Of a stretch of 64,000 bases of DNA, positions 33,490 through 42,249 are shown piece by piece; the stretch's first letter is position 1; every line of letters begins with the position of its first letter. The stretch is from Bradyrhizobium guangzhouense. GTDB lineage: Bacteria; Pseudomonadota; Alphaproteobacteria; Rhizobiales; Xanthobacteraceae. Location: the NCBI RefSeq assembly GCF_004114955.1, contig NZ_CP030053.1, positions 3,906,001 through 3,970,000 on the forward strand, in the 5' to 3' direction. Position numbers and translations under genes: made by a program. The notes beneath the pieces were generated by a model. It saw only the letters and a program-made list of their open reading frames with translations, did not search any database and was not told where the DNA came from.

Positions 33490-33509
33490 TGCGGTTCACC
33501 TCGTGATAT

Positions 33510-33544
33510 TGTAAGACTGCTTACATCTTATAAGAGCTCTTACA
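33510..33544. promoter_or_regulatory. Twin palindromic operators between the CMD gene and marR
   Basis: TGTAAGACTGCTTACA (33510-33525, perfect 6-4-6 inverted repeat) and TATAAGAGCTCTTACA (33529-33544, with a perfect 12-base core TAAGAGCTCTTA). The shared half-site is TGTAAGA. They are 19 bases apart centre to centre, close to two helical turns. They fit dimer sites for the MarR protein encoded next door. Confidence 0.85.
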
Positions 33545-33546
33545 TT

Positions 33547-34068
33547 ATGCGCAAGCCGGCTAGCATCACGAAATCGAAACCGGAGCAGACCGCATCCCGG
33601 CGGGAGGCCGCAGTGCACGTGCCCGCCCCCGGCGAGGGCAAGCGCGGCGAGCAGGGCTATCTCGGCTACCTGTTGCGCCAGGCCCACGCCGCCGTCCGGC
33701 TGAAGATGGAACGCACCTTGGCCGATCTCGGTGTGACCTCGCCGCAATTCGCCGTGTTGACCATGCTGAACGCCTATCCGGGCCTGTCAGGAGCCGACGT
33801 CGCCCGCCTCACCTTCCTGACGCCACAGACCGTCGGCGTGATCATCCGCAACCTCGCGCGCGACGGTGCGATCATGATGACGCCGCATCCCGTTCACGGC
33901 CGTATCCAGCAATGGACGCTGACGTCGCGCGGAGCGACGCTGCTGAAGGCGTGCAGGGAACGCGTGATTGGATTGGAGAAGCGTCTGGCCAATGGCCTCG
34001 ATGCCAAGGCGGAGGCAAGCATTCGCCGCTGGCTCGCCAATGTCGCGACCGAGCTGCAGGAGGACTAG
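33547..34068 (+). CDS. MarR-family transcriptional regulator
   Basis: This MarR protein has the winged helix: YPGLSGADVARLTFLTPQTVGVIIRNLARDGAI is the helix-turn-helix and HPVHGRIQQWTLTSRG the wing. It is up to 173 aa. The ATG at 33547 lies three bases after the operator and has no ribosome site. A GTG at 33613 has GGGAGG five bases before and gives 151 aa, and may be the true start. MarR proteins release DNA on binding phenolics or on oxidation. The divergent CMD/cupin genes are the obvious target. Confidence 0.92.
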   Translation: MRKPASITKSKPEQTASRREAAVHVPAPGEGKRGEQGYLGYLLRQAHAAVRLKMERTLADLGVTSPQFAVLTMLNAYPGLSGADVARLTFLTPQTVGVIIRNLARDGAIMMTPHPVHGRIQQWTLTSRGATLLKACRERVIGLEKRLANGLDAKAEASIRRWLANVATELQED

Positions 34069-34069
34069 G

Positions 34070-34255
34070 CTAGTCGCAGCCTCCTCCGTCGCCGCCACCA
34101 TCGCACCCACCGGCATCGAAGAAGTCGCCGCCCGTCGCGCCGTCACCTTGAATGCCGCGGCCAAAATTCTCAGCGATGATCATCAGGATCACCACGAACA
34201 ACCCCGCGCCAAAGGGCCAGGGATTGGCGTGGATGATGTCGAACAGCTCGCGCAT
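34070..34255 (-). CDS. Small membrane protein with Gly/Asp/Cys tail, 61 aa
   Basis: The protein begins MRELFDIIHANPWPFGAGLFV. It has one membrane helix (FGAGLFVVILMIIAENFG) and ends FFDAGGCDGGGDGGGCD. The tail could chelate metal or be lipid-exposed; this is a guess. Proteins with a GGGDGGGCD-like tail seem common in Rhizobiales from memory. It lies convergent to marR with one base between stop codons. Confidence 0.6.
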   Translation of the reverse strand: MRELFDIIHANPWPFGAGLFVVILMIIAENFGRGIQGDGATGGDFFDAGGCDGGGDGGGCD

Positions 34256-34340
34256 GGACGCATTCTGCGCAGGCAGAAGCGAACCGAGCGTAAAGCGGCG
34301 TAGTCAAAAAATGGATATCCGGCCTCGCGCAGATCTGCGC

Positions 34341-34592
34341 CTATCCGCCCTTCAACACTTTCTTAACCTCGCCGTCCGGCCAGTCTTGGCCGGCGGCGAT
34401 GACGCGGACGCGGCTCTGGTCGGCGCCATTGACAAGCACATGCGAACTCACGCGGTCGCCGCTGGGTGACAGGTGCAGCTCGGTTTCAGGTTTCCAGCTC
34501 AGCGTCGCCGCAAGATCGCCGGGAAAAATCTGCCAGCACGATCCGTCGTCGAGTTCGACGACATGGCTTTCCGCATGCGCGCGTATCTTCAT
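34341..34592 (-). CDS. Hypothetical protein, 83 aa
   Basis: From MKIRAHAESHVVELDDGSCWQIF the protein is small, soluble and beta-rich, with alternating hydrophobics (TLSWKPETELHLSP, SSHVLVNGAD). It has no signal peptide, and one Cys. A GGGTGG stretch lies before the ATG at a usable distance. No family recognised. It is followed on the same strand by nothing close. Confidence 0.55.
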   Translation of the reverse strand: MKIRAHAESHVVELDDGSCWQIFPGDLAATLSWKPETELHLSPSGDRVSSHVLVNGADQSRVRVIAAGQDWPDGEVKKVLKGG

Positions 34593-34650
34593 TCCACCCC
34601 AAAATCCCGTTGAAAAGCGGGCCCCGGCGATTGGCCAGGGCCCTGCTCCG

Positions 34651-34905
34651 TCAATCATTGTCGTGATGAATCACGGTCTTGCTGCGATTGCCGAACGCGT
34701 CTTCCTTCTTGATCACAGTCGTGCGGTCAGCGGGCTCACGCTCCTTGATCACGGTGGTATGGTCGCGATCGCGATCGCGATACTCATGAGACTCACCAAC
34801 CGTCACGCCGGCGCCGACCGGACCGACGTGAACGCCGACCTCATCCGCAAAAGCCGGAGCCGCAATAGCCGTGACCATGGCGGCCGCAAACAGATATTTC
34901 CGCAT
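34651..34905 (-). CDS. Secreted small protein with charged repeats, 84 aa
   Basis: The start MRKYLFAAAMVTAIAAPAFADE is a signal peptide, and GAGGAGG seven bases upstream fixes it. The mature protein is very polar: VGVHVGPVGAGVTVG is followed by DRDRDHTTVIKEREPADRTTVIKKED, with the segment TTVIK repeated, and ends VIHHDND. Likely periplasmic. Similar Gly/His/Arg-rich small proteins occur widely in Bradyrhizobium, function unknown. Confidence 0.7.
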   Translation of the reverse strand: MRKYLFAAAMVTAIAAPAFADEVGVHVGPVGAGVTVGESHEYRDRDRDHTTVIKEREPADRTTVIKKEDAFGNRSKTVIHHDND

Positions 34906-35040
34906 CTTGTCCTCCTCAGTGTTGTGCGAAGAGAATGCAGACGTGCGACACTTTGTTCCGCACCGAACATGCGGCATGCAAAGGCGCCCGTGTTCCGGGA
35001 ACCATCCCCATGCCTGCGTGAATCCGGCTACAATGCTCCT

Positions 35041-36273
35041 ATGAAACAAGCTGATTCCCCGGACAATCGCATCGCCCGCCGCGCCCTGCTTCAATTTTCG
35101 CTTGGCGCAGCTGTGCTGCTGACCTCACCGGCGCAAGTGCTTGCGTCGCCGCCTGGCTTCGATGAATGGCGCGAAGGTTTTCGTGTCCGCGCGATGGCCA
35201 AGGGCATTTCGGCGGGGACGTGGCAACGCGCGATGGCGCGGGTCGAACCCGACATGAGCGTGTTCAAGCAGATGCGCAGCCAGCCCGAATTCCACGAACA
35301 GGTCTGGCAATACATCAACCGGCGTGTCTCCGACTGGCGCATCATCAACGGCAAGATCGCGCTGAAGAACAATGAAGCGTTGTTCGCGCGCATCGAACGG
35401 GATTTCGGCGTCGAGCGCGGCACGCTGCTGGCGCTGTGGGGCGTGGAGTCCGCTTACGGCGATCCGCTGGTGCAGCAGAACCACATGACGCCGGTGTTTC
35501 CCTCGCTCGCCGCGCTTGCCTGGAACGAGCCGCGGCGAAAAGCCTATTGGGAGGCCGAGCTCATCAACGCCTTGCGCATCGTCGACAAGGGCTGGAGCAC
35601 TCCCGAGGAGATGCGCGGCTCATGGGCCGGCGCGATGGGGAATTCGCAATGGATGCCCGAGGTCTGGCTCAATGTCGGCATCGACTATGACGGCGACGGC
35701 AAGGTCTCGCCGTTCGGCAAGCCCGACGATGCGCTCGGGTCGACGGCGAAATATCTCGTCAATCGCGGCAAGTGGCGCCGTGGCGAGCATTGGGGCTATG
35801 AGGTGCGCGCATCCGGCGAGATCAGCGGCAGCCGCACCTATGCGGCATGGCAGGCGGCCGGTGTCACCCGCGCCAATGGCCAGCCGTTCCCACAGCCAAA
35901 TGCATCTGCGCAGATGTGGACGCCGGTTGCGGGCGGGCCGACGTTCCTGCTGGGACCAAACTTCTATGCGGTGAAGAGCTACAATCCGTCGATGAACTAT
36001 GCGCTCGCAATCTGCCATCTCGGCGACCGTTGCCTCGGCGCGCCGCCCTTCATCCAACCCTTCCCCGGCTCCGAGCGCATCTTGACGCTCGCCGAGGTGC
36101 AGGAGATGCAGACGCGGCTGACCAAGGCCGGTTTCGATACCGGCGGCACCGACGGCCGCGTCGGCAACGACACGATGAAGGCCATCAAGGATTTTCAGCA
36201 ACGCGCCGGCATCGCACCCGCCGATGGTTACGGCGGGCTGAAGGTGCTGGCAAAGTTGCGGCAGGGATCTTAA
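35041..36273 (+). CDS. Lytic murein transglycosylase (MltB-like) with peptidoglycan-binding domain
   Basis: The 410-aa protein starts with a twin-arginine-like or Sec signal (RIARRALLQFSLGAAVLLTSP). The catalytic core follows: LWGVESAYGDP holds the catalytic Glu, and GSWAGAMGNSQWMP and NPSMNYALAI are MltB motifs. Residues about 350-405 form a PG-binding domain (LTKAGFDTGGTDGRVGNDTMKAIKDFQ). It cleaves the glycan strand to give 1,6-anhydromuropeptides. The longer reading upstream is not coding. Monocistronic. Confidence 0.93.
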   Translation: MKQADSPDNRIARRALLQFSLGAAVLLTSPAQVLASPPGFDEWREGFRVRAMAKGISAGTWQRAMARVEPDMSVFKQMRSQPEFHEQVWQYINRRVSDWRIINGKIALKNNEALFARIERDFGVERGTLLALWGVESAYGDPLVQQNHMTPVFPSLAALAWNEPRRKAYWEAELINALRIVDKGWSTPEEMRGSWAGAMGNSQWMPEVWLNVGIDYDGDGKVSPFGKPDDALGSTAKYLVNRGKWRRGEHWGYEVRASGEISGSRTYAAWQAAGVTRANGQPFPQPNASAQMWTPVAGGPTFLLGPNFYAVKSYNPSMNYALAICHLGDRCLGAPPFIQPFPGSERILTLAEVQEMQTRLTKAGFDTGGTDGRVGNDTMKAIKDFQQRAGIAPADGYGGLKVLAKLRQGS

Positions 36274-36279
36274 GCAGCC

Positions 36280-37071
36280 TCAGTGCCGATACTGCGGCTC
36301 TTCCGCATCGAGCTGACGCCGGATCGCGGCGAGGTGCAGTCGCGCGGATTCGGAATCGCCCTCGCGCATTTGCTTGTAGGTCGCGGCCGCGATCGCGGGA
36401 TCGACGGGTAGCACCTTGCGCCCGGTCGACATCGCCAGCACCTGCACTTCGGCCGCGCGTTCGAGGTAGTAGAGATCGTCCCAAGCTTCTGCGATGGTCG
36501 GCGCCAGCACCATCACGCCGTGATGCTTCATGAAGACGATGTCGGCATCGCCGACCGCTGATGCGATACGCGCGCCTTCGCTGACATCGAGGGCGAGGCC
36601 GTTGTAGTCGCGGTCCACCGCCGTCCGGCCGTAGAACTTCAGCGCGGTCTGGCCGGCCCAGATCAGCGGATCGCCCTCGGTCATCGACAACGCCGTGGCA
36701 TAGGGCATGTGGGTGTGGAAGGCGACCTTGGCCCGAGGCAGGCGCTTGTGCATCTCGGCGTGGATGTAGAATGCGGTCGCTTCGGGCTCGCCGTCACCGT
36801 CGAGCACATGGCCGTGGAAATCGCAGATCAGGAGCTTTGACGCGGTCAGCTCGCGAAAGGCGTAGCCGTAGGGGTTGACCAGGAAGAGATCGTCATGGCC
36901 GGGCACGACGGCCGAGAAGTGATTGCAGATGCCCTCCTCAAAACCATTGCGCGCGGCCATGCGAAAACAGGCGGCAAGATCCTCGCGCGCGCTACGGATC
37001 GCATCGGTGGCGAGGTCCGGCCGGTTCGAGCGAACGGCTGCAGGTGAGGAGGCGTGAAGGCTGTGCGCCAT
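36280..37071 (-). CDS. Class II aldolase/adducin family protein
   Basis: This 263-aa protein carries the metal-binding histidines of the family: FHTHMPYAT (H-x-H) and KHHGVMVLA. An N-terminal GICNHFSAVVPG substrate region is also present. Members are zinc aldolases, decarboxylases or, with this decorated N-terminus, of unknown substrate. The neighbouring SDR gene in the same direction (96-base gap) suggests a shared carbon-catabolic role, but the substrate is not predictable. Confidence 0.9.
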   Translation of the reverse strand: MAHSLHASSPAAVRSNRPDLATDAIRSAREDLAACFRMAARNGFEEGICNHFSAVVPGHDDLFLVNPYGYAFRELTASKLLICDFHGHVLDGDGEPEATAFYIHAEMHKRLPRAKVAFHTHMPYATALSMTEGDPLIWAGQTALKFYGRTAVDRDYNGLALDVSEGARIASAVGDADIVFMKHHGVMVLAPTIAEAWDDLYYLERAAEVQVLAMSTGRKVLPVDPAIAAATYKQMREGDSESARLHLAAIRRQLDAEEPQYRH

Positions 37072-37167
37072 GGCGAAGTAGACCTCTTTCAGGCAGGAGA
37101 CGGCAGCGTTTTACAGGGCCGACGCCCGTGCGTCAGCCCCTGCAGCCGCCACCCTGCCCTGCACGTC

Positions 37168-37989
37168 TCACGCCCGCCGCGGCACCGCGCCCGCGTTCAT
37201 TCCGCCGTCAATCACAAGCTCGCTGCCGGTGACGTAGCGCGAGGCATCTGACGCCAGATACAGTACGCCAGAAGCAATCTCCGCGGCCTGGCCGGCGCGG
37301 CCGAGCGGTGTCGCCACCTTGGCGCGCTCCTCCGGATCGATCGGCGCGTTCTGGCCGGCACCAGTCGCCCCGGTCGGGATCTTCCCCCAGATCGGCGTGT
37401 CGATGATGCCGGGATGGACCGAGTTGACGCGAATGCCGTCGCCGGCGGCCGCGCACTCCATCGCAATCGATTTTGCAAACAGGCGCACGCCGCCCTTGGT
37501 CGCCGAATAGGCCGACAGGCCCGGCGCACCTCGCAGCCCCGCCAGCGAGGACATCATGATGATCGAGCCGCCGCCATGCCTGCGCATCAGCGGCAAGCAA
37601 TGCTTCACCGAGAGAAACACGCCGTCGAGATTGATCGCGTTCTGCTTGCGCCAGTCGGCGAGAGTCATGTCGGTGATCGACGGCACGGCAATGCCGATGC
37701 CGGCGTTGGAGACCATGATATCGAGCCGGCCATAGCGCTTGGCGATCTCAGCTGCGATCTCGATCCAGCGATCCTCGCTGGTGACGTCCTGTTCCAAGAA
37801 GATCGCCTTGCCGCCGGCCCTTATCACTCGCGTGGCAAGTTCGGGGCCGCGCAACTCATCGATGTCGGTGATGACGACAGTCGCGCCTTCGCGCGCAAAC
37901 AGCTCGACAATGGCCTCGCCAATACCTGAGGCGCCGCCCGTCACCAGCGCGACCTTACCCTCAACCTGCCCTGCCATGCTCACTCCCAT
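37168..37989 (-). CDS. SDR-family oxidoreductase
   Basis: This 273-aa classical short-chain dehydrogenase has TGGASGIG (NAD(P) loop), NAGIG, the active-site Ser in IIMMSSLAG, and Tyr-Lys in YSATKGG. An Asp in VVITDID after beta-2 suggests NAD preference. The C-terminal SELVIDGGMNAG is typical. An internal start (MAGQVEGK) four codons in is also possible. The pair with the downstream aldolase gene is likely one transcript. Confidence 0.93.
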   Translation of the reverse strand: MGVSMAGQVEGKVALVTGGASGIGEAIVELFAREGATVVITDIDELRGPELATRVIRAGGKAIFLEQDVTSEDRWIEIAAEIAKRYGRLDIMVSNAGIGIAVPSITDMTLADWRKQNAINLDGVFLSVKHCLPLMRRHGGGSIIMMSSLAGLRGAPGLSAYSATKGGVRLFAKSIAMECAAAGDGIRVNSVHPGIIDTPIWGKIPTGATGAGQNAPIDPEERAKVATPLGRAGQAAEIASGVLYLASDASRYVTGSELVIDGGMNAGAVPRRA

Positions 37990-38020
37990 TTTGTTGCTTG
38001 AACTTTTTTGTTCGAGGCCG

Positions 38021-39928
38021 TTACCTAATCACGGATGGTCCCTGGTCCGGAAGTGCGACGTCGATGACGCGGAATTGCACGCGCTCGGCACCCTGGTAGC
38101 GATCGACCGACAACGATCCTGCGACATGCAGTTGCTGGCCGCGATTGGCCAGAAGCGCATGACCCAGCTTTTGCCCGACCGAGCGGAACGCGATGCCGTT
38201 GACGATCGCGCCGTCGCCAGATTTGAAGCGCAGCCTCAAGTGCGCCTGCCCTACCTCCTCGGCAAAGACGAGCTGATGCGCCGGCAGCGCCAGCACAGGC
38301 TCTGGATTACCACTACCAAACGGTCCGGCCCGATTGAGCGTGGTGGCAAGCTCCGTTGTCACCGCGCGCGCCGAGACCGCCCCATCAACATAGAGCTCGT
38401 TGACGTGGCGCGCTTCGGCAATGTCCTGCGCCAGCGCGTTTTCGAGATAGGCGCGGAATTCGGCGAGCTTCTCTTTGCGGAGCGTCACGCCCGCGGCCAT
38501 CGCGTGGCCGCCGCCTTTCAGCAGAATGCCGTCAGCCACGGCCTGCCGCACCACTTTGCCAAGATCGACGCCGGCAATCGAGCGGCCCGAGCCGGTGCCG
38601 ATGCCGCCGGGCTCCAGCGCGATCGCAAAGGCGGGCCGCGAGAACTTCTCCTTTAGCCGCGAGGCAACGAGACCGACCACACCAGGATGCCAGCCTTCGG
38701 ACGCCGTGACGATGACGCCGAGCTTGTCCTCCAGCCCGATCGAGGCCAGCGCCTCGGCCTCGGCCTGCGCTTCGGCGGCCTGCTCGATGACGCGGCGCTC
38801 GCTGTTGAGGCGGTCGAGTTCGGCCGCGATCCGCGCGGCCTCGACACTGTCGCCTTCGAGCAGCAACCGGACACCGAGATCTGCGCGGCCGATGCGGCCG
38901 CCGGCATTGATGCGCGGGCCCAGCATGAAGCCGAGATGCCAGGCTTCGGGCGGGCCGTTGAGTCGTGCCACATCCATCAACGCGGTATGGCCGACATGGT
39001 CGCGCCGGCGCATCGCGATCAGCCCTTTCGCGACGAAGGCGCGATTCAACCCGATCAACGGAGCGACGTCGGCGACGGTGCCGAGTGCAACGTGATGCAG
39101 CATGCCGAGCAAATCGGGCTCAGGCATCTCCGCCTTCCAGAAGCCGCGCTGGCGCAGCTCTCTGTTGACCGCAACCAGCGTGACGAGCACGAGACCGACG
39201 GCGGCGAGATGACCAAGGCCGGAGAGATCGTCGAGCCGGTTCGGATTGACCAGGGCATCGACCTCCGGCAGCTCCGTGCCGGTCTGATGATGGTCGATCA
39301 CCACCACGGACATACCCAGCCGCTTCGCTTCAGCGAGCGGCTCGATGCTGGTCGTGCCGCAATCCACCGTGACGAGCAGCGTGGCGCCCTTGGCCGCGAG
39401 GCCTCGCACGGCTTCGACGTTGGGGCCGTAGCCCTCGAAGATGCGGTCGGGAATATGGATCAGAGGATCGAGCCCGCAATGGCGCAGGTGCCAGGCCAGC
39501 AGCGCTGCGGAGGTCGCGCCGTCGACGTCGTAATCGCCGAAGATCGCGACGGTCTCGCCCTTCGCGGCCGCGTCGGCGATGCGCTTCGCGGCCGTTTCCA
39601 TCTCCGTCACCGTGAACGGATCCGGCATGAGTTTTCGAATGGTCGGATCGAGGAAATCAGGGACGGCATCGATCTCGACGCCGCGGCCGGCCAGCACCCG
39701 CGCCAGCAGTTCCGGCAGTTGGTGCTGCTGCACGATGGCAAGCGCCTTGGCCGCACCTCTTGCATCCAGCCGGTCGCGCCAAAGCTTGTCGGTGAGCGAG
39801 CGCGCCACACCCAGGAACGCCTGGGGCATCTCGACGGGCAAGGCGGTGGCGGGCGGCGTCATGATTCGTGGTTCAAATGGTCCGGGCACAAGCAGCGGCG
39901 CGTGGCCGCTTCCGATCGCTGGATTCAT
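38021..39928 (-). CDS. recJ: Single-stranded-DNA-specific exonuclease RecJ
   Basis: This 635-aa protein has the RecJ DHH-domain motifs: FGDYDVDGATSAALL (motif I-like) and VVVIDHHQTG (DHH). GGRIGRADLGVRLLLEG and GGGHAMAAGVTL belong to the DHHA1 part. It degrades ssDNA 5' to 3' in recombination and mismatch repair. The ATG is supported by AGGATT seven bases upstream. In many Rhizobiales recJ follows glpX, but here glpX lies 20 kb away, see findings. Confidence 0.96.
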   Translation of the reverse strand: MNPAIGSGHAPLLVPGPFEPRIMTPPATALPVEMPQAFLGVARSLTDKLWRDRLDARGAAKALAIVQQHQLPELLARVLAGRGVEIDAVPDFLDPTIRKLMPDPFTVTEMETAAKRIADAAAKGETVAIFGDYDVDGATSAALLAWHLRHCGLDPLIHIPDRIFEGYGPNVEAVRGLAAKGATLLVTVDCGTTSIEPLAEAKRLGMSVVVIDHHQTGTELPEVDALVNPNRLDDLSGLGHLAAVGLVLVTLVAVNRELRQRGFWKAEMPEPDLLGMLHHVALGTVADVAPLIGLNRAFVAKGLIAMRRRDHVGHTALMDVARLNGPPEAWHLGFMLGPRINAGGRIGRADLGVRLLLEGDSVEAARIAAELDRLNSERRVIEQAAEAQAEAEALASIGLEDKLGVIVTASEGWHPGVVGLVASRLKEKFSRPAFAIALEPGGIGTGSGRSIAGVDLGKVVRQAVADGILLKGGGHAMAAGVTLRKEKLAEFRAYLENALAQDIAEARHVNELYVDGAVSARAVTTELATTLNRAGPFGSGNPEPVLALPAHQLVFAEEVGQAHLRLRFKSGDGAIVNGIAFRSVGQKLGHALLANRGQQLHVAGSLSVDRYQGAERVQFRVIDVALPDQGPSVIR

Positions 39929-40136
39929 TGGGAATCCTGGCGAATTGCAATGTCAGCGGCCCACAAAGCGGTGGATTGCTGAAATGCTGAGCGAGTTGAC
40001 TACCATTTGAGCAGTCGCGCGGACAGCAAATTAAGTGAGCGTTAGCAGGAATCTTCGAAAACGAGTCTTATTCGATCTGCAATTTTTTGTTCCGGGTCAT
40101 TGCAGGTCAGACGTCATTGCCAAGGGAAGTCCCCCG

Positions 40137-41213
40137 ATGTCTGCTGCGCTGGGTTTGAAATCCAAGCCTGTTACCACTGAGCCCGCCAACGACGATTCCG
40201 ACATCTCCGCGCTGATCAACCGCCTGACCGCGGAGGTCAACCAGATCGCGGTCGACAAGACCAAGTCGATCCAGCAGATCACCAACCAGATGAAGATGCT
40301 GGCGCTGAACGCGCTGATCGAGAGCTCGCGGGCCGGCGCGCAAGGCGCGGGCTTTGCGGTGGTGGCGCAGGAGGTGCGCGGCGTCGGCCAGCAGGTCGAG
40401 ACCATCGCACGCGAGCTCGAGACCCAGCTGACCAAGCGCACCGGCGATCTGGTCGCCTCGATCGAGCGCATGAGCCAGCGCTCGCGCGGCGAGCGCATGA
40501 TGGATTTGTCCCTGAACGCGATCGAGCTGATCGACCGCAACCTCTATGAGCGCACCTGCGACGTACGCTGGTGGGCGACGGACTCGGCCGTGGTCGATTG
40601 CGCCGCCTCTCCCGCCCCGGCCGCGGTCGCCCATGCCTCGCAGCGGCTCGGCGTCATCCTCGGCGCCTACACCGTTTACCTCGACCTCTGGCTCTGCGAC
40701 CTCGACGGCAACGTTATCGCCAATGGCCGCGCGGATCGTTTTCGGGTCGTCGGCCAGAACGTCGCCCACACCAAATGGTTTCGCGAGGCGAAGACCCTGC
40801 GCTCCGGTGACGATTATGTCGCCGGCGACGTCGAGAACCAGCCGCTGCTCGGCAACGCGCAGGTCGCAACCTACTGCGCCAGCGTCCGCGCCGGCGGGGA
40901 GGCCCACGGCGCGCCGATCGGCGTGCTCGCCATCCATTTCGACTGGGAACCGCAGGCCCGCGCGATCGTGCAGGGCGTGCGCGTCGGCGACACCGACAAG
41001 GCCCGCGTGCTGCTGGTCGACTCGCATTTCCGTGTGATCGCCGCCTCCGACGGCCAGGGCATTTTGAGCGAGCGCATACCGCTTTCGCTCGATGGCCAGC
41101 GCTCCGGCTTTTACAACGACCGGACAGGCGCGATGATCGCCTTCCATGCCACACCGGGCTACGAGACCTATCGCGGGCTCGGCTGGTACGGCGTGATCGT
41201 CTGCGGCGCGTAG
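40137..41213 (+). CDS. Soluble methyl-accepting chemotaxis-like protein with C-terminal sensor domain
   Basis: In this 358-aa protein the signalling part comes first. Residues about 40-110 (INRLTAEVNQIAVDKTKSIQ, NQMKMLALNALIESSRAGAQ, GAGFAVVAQEVRGV) match the conserved MCP hairpin. The C-terminal 230 residues form a Cache/PAS-like sensor (LGVILGAYTVYLDLWLCDLD, DVENQPLLGNAQVATYCASV, FDWEPQAR). No transmembrane helix is visible, so it is cytoplasmic with inverted order. The MCP portion is truncated: one hairpin arm is short. The ATG follows AAGGGA. Neighbours include FixK-like and AraC regulators, not che genes. Confidence 0.75.
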   Translation: MSAALGLKSKPVTTEPANDDSDISALINRLTAEVNQIAVDKTKSIQQITNQMKMLALNALIESSRAGAQGAGFAVVAQEVRGVGQQVETIARELETQLTKRTGDLVASIERMSQRSRGERMMDLSLNAIELIDRNLYERTCDVRWWATDSAVVDCAASPAPAAVAHASQRLGVILGAYTVYLDLWLCDLDGNVIANGRADRFRVVGQNVAHTKWFREAKTLRSGDDYVAGDVENQPLLGNAQVATYCASVRAGGEAHGAPIGVLAIHFDWEPQARAIVQGVRVGDTDKARVLLVDSHFRVIAASDGQGILSERIPLSLDGQRSGFYNDRTGAMIAFHATPGYETYRGLGWYGVIVCGA

Positions 41214-41504
41214 GGCCGGAACCGGCCGGCCCGGCTCTTCACCCCAAACCGTGAAAACAACCCCATGCACAGTGGAAACCCCGCGATGTCTCGGGTTTCG
41301 GGAATGCAGAATATGTGTTGACCCGTCGGGCAAAACACCGGCAAGCTGTGATGGTCGCGAGGTCCGCGATCCGGCATCGTCGCGCGGCACGATGAACCCG
41401 ATCGCGCTCCGGACAATTACGTAGGTCGCGGCGAGTTTGCGCCCGATCAAAGCCGGCACGGCCGTCTCTGCCAATTATTCCCGAAAATCGCGGGAGGTCG
41501 GCTC
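41214..41504. other. Gap between the chemoreceptor-like and FixK-like genes
   Basis: The stretch contains only the dispersed repeat copy 2 and otherwise no gene. A TTGA-x6-GCAA sequence near 41317 looks like an FNR/FixK half-site pair but has wrong spacing. Confidence 0.4.
41244..41281 (-). repeat. Dispersed 38-bp repeat, copy 2 (inverted)
   Basis: Reverse complement starts GGGTTTCCACTGTGCATGGG and matches copy 1 at 17828-17865 with few changes. It sits alone between two genes. Confidence 0.7.
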
Positions 41505-42170
41505 ATGCTGGTCAGGGTCAATACGGCGCACCGCCATCCGATCGACGGCCATTTGGCTGCCGTTGCCGGGGATCGAGCGTTCTGCAGCGCATTCAGATAT
41601 CGCAGAGGCACCGAGATTTTCGGCGAGGGCGAGGACGCGGAATACGTTTATCAGATCAATTCCGGCGCCGTGCGTACCTACAAGCTGCTCCCGGACGGAA
41701 GGCGCCAAATCAACGCGTTTCACTTGCCCGGCGACATGTTCGGTTTCGAGAACAACGAAACGCACCGCTTTACCGCTGAAGCCATCGTCGAGACCGATGT
41801 GCGCATCATGACGCGAAGCAACCTTCTGGGGGCGATGCCCAACCAGGCCACAGGGCCACAACACCTGATCGGCTTCGTCACCCAAAATCTTCAGCACGCC
41901 GAGAATCACATGTTGCTCCTGGGACGGAAGACATCCCTGGAGAAGGTGGCTGCATTCCTGCTCGAAATGGACGACCGGCTGGCACATCCGACGGTCATGG
42001 ACCTGCCGATGACGCGCCGCGACATTGCGGATTACCTCGGACTCACCCTCGAAACCGTTTCACGCGCCCTGTCGATCTTGCGGGACGACCAGGTCTTGCG
42101 ATTTGACGGAACGACGCAGCGGCGGCTCGAGGTGCTCGATCGAGACCGGCTTTCAAAGCTCGACGCCTGA
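41505..42170 (+). CDS. Crp/Fnr-family regulator, FixK-like
   Basis: This 221-aa protein has the cNMP-like sensor fold (YRRGTEIFGEGEDAEYVYQI, GDMFGFEN). The DNA-binding domain has MTRRDIADYLGLTLETVSRALSILR as its recognition helix, where E-x-x-S-R is diagnostic for FNR-type boxes TTGAT-N4-ATCAA. No N-terminal cysteine cluster for an Fe-S centre is present, so it is FixK-like rather than FnrN-like. GGGAGG precedes the ATG. It would control micro-oxic or nitrogen-oxide genes, but no target box was found here. Confidence 0.9.
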   Translation: MLVRVNTAHRHPIDGHLAAVAGDRAFCSAFRYRRGTEIFGEGEDAEYVYQINSGAVRTYKLLPDGRRQINAFHLPGDMFGFENNETHRFTAEAIVETDVRIMTRSNLLGAMPNQATGPQHLIGFVTQNLQHAENHMLLLGRKTSLEKVAAFLLEMDDRLAHPTVMDLPMTRRDIADYLGLTLETVSRALSILRDDQVLRFDGTTQRRLEVLDRDRLSKLDA

Positions 42171-42249
42171 TTTTGCAGCGGAACTCGCCTTGGCTGGGAC
42201 CGGGGCGAGAACGGCCTAGACCCCTGCGAGGCCAACGGGAGGAATGGTC

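Noticed and set aside
34399..35040. N-terminal extension of the MltB-like frame
   Set aside because: Crosses a minus-strand gene with a good ribosome site, and the signal peptide starts only at 35041.
38687..39982. Long plus-strand frame opposite recJ
   Set aside because: Shadow of the GC-rich recJ codons; Arg/Gln/His-rich composition and no start site. The same holds for long frames opposite hom, aroG and the cyclase.
41310..41340. FixK/FNR box upstream of the FixK-like gene
   Set aside because: TTGA and GCAA halves have the wrong spacing and the second half lacks ATCAA.
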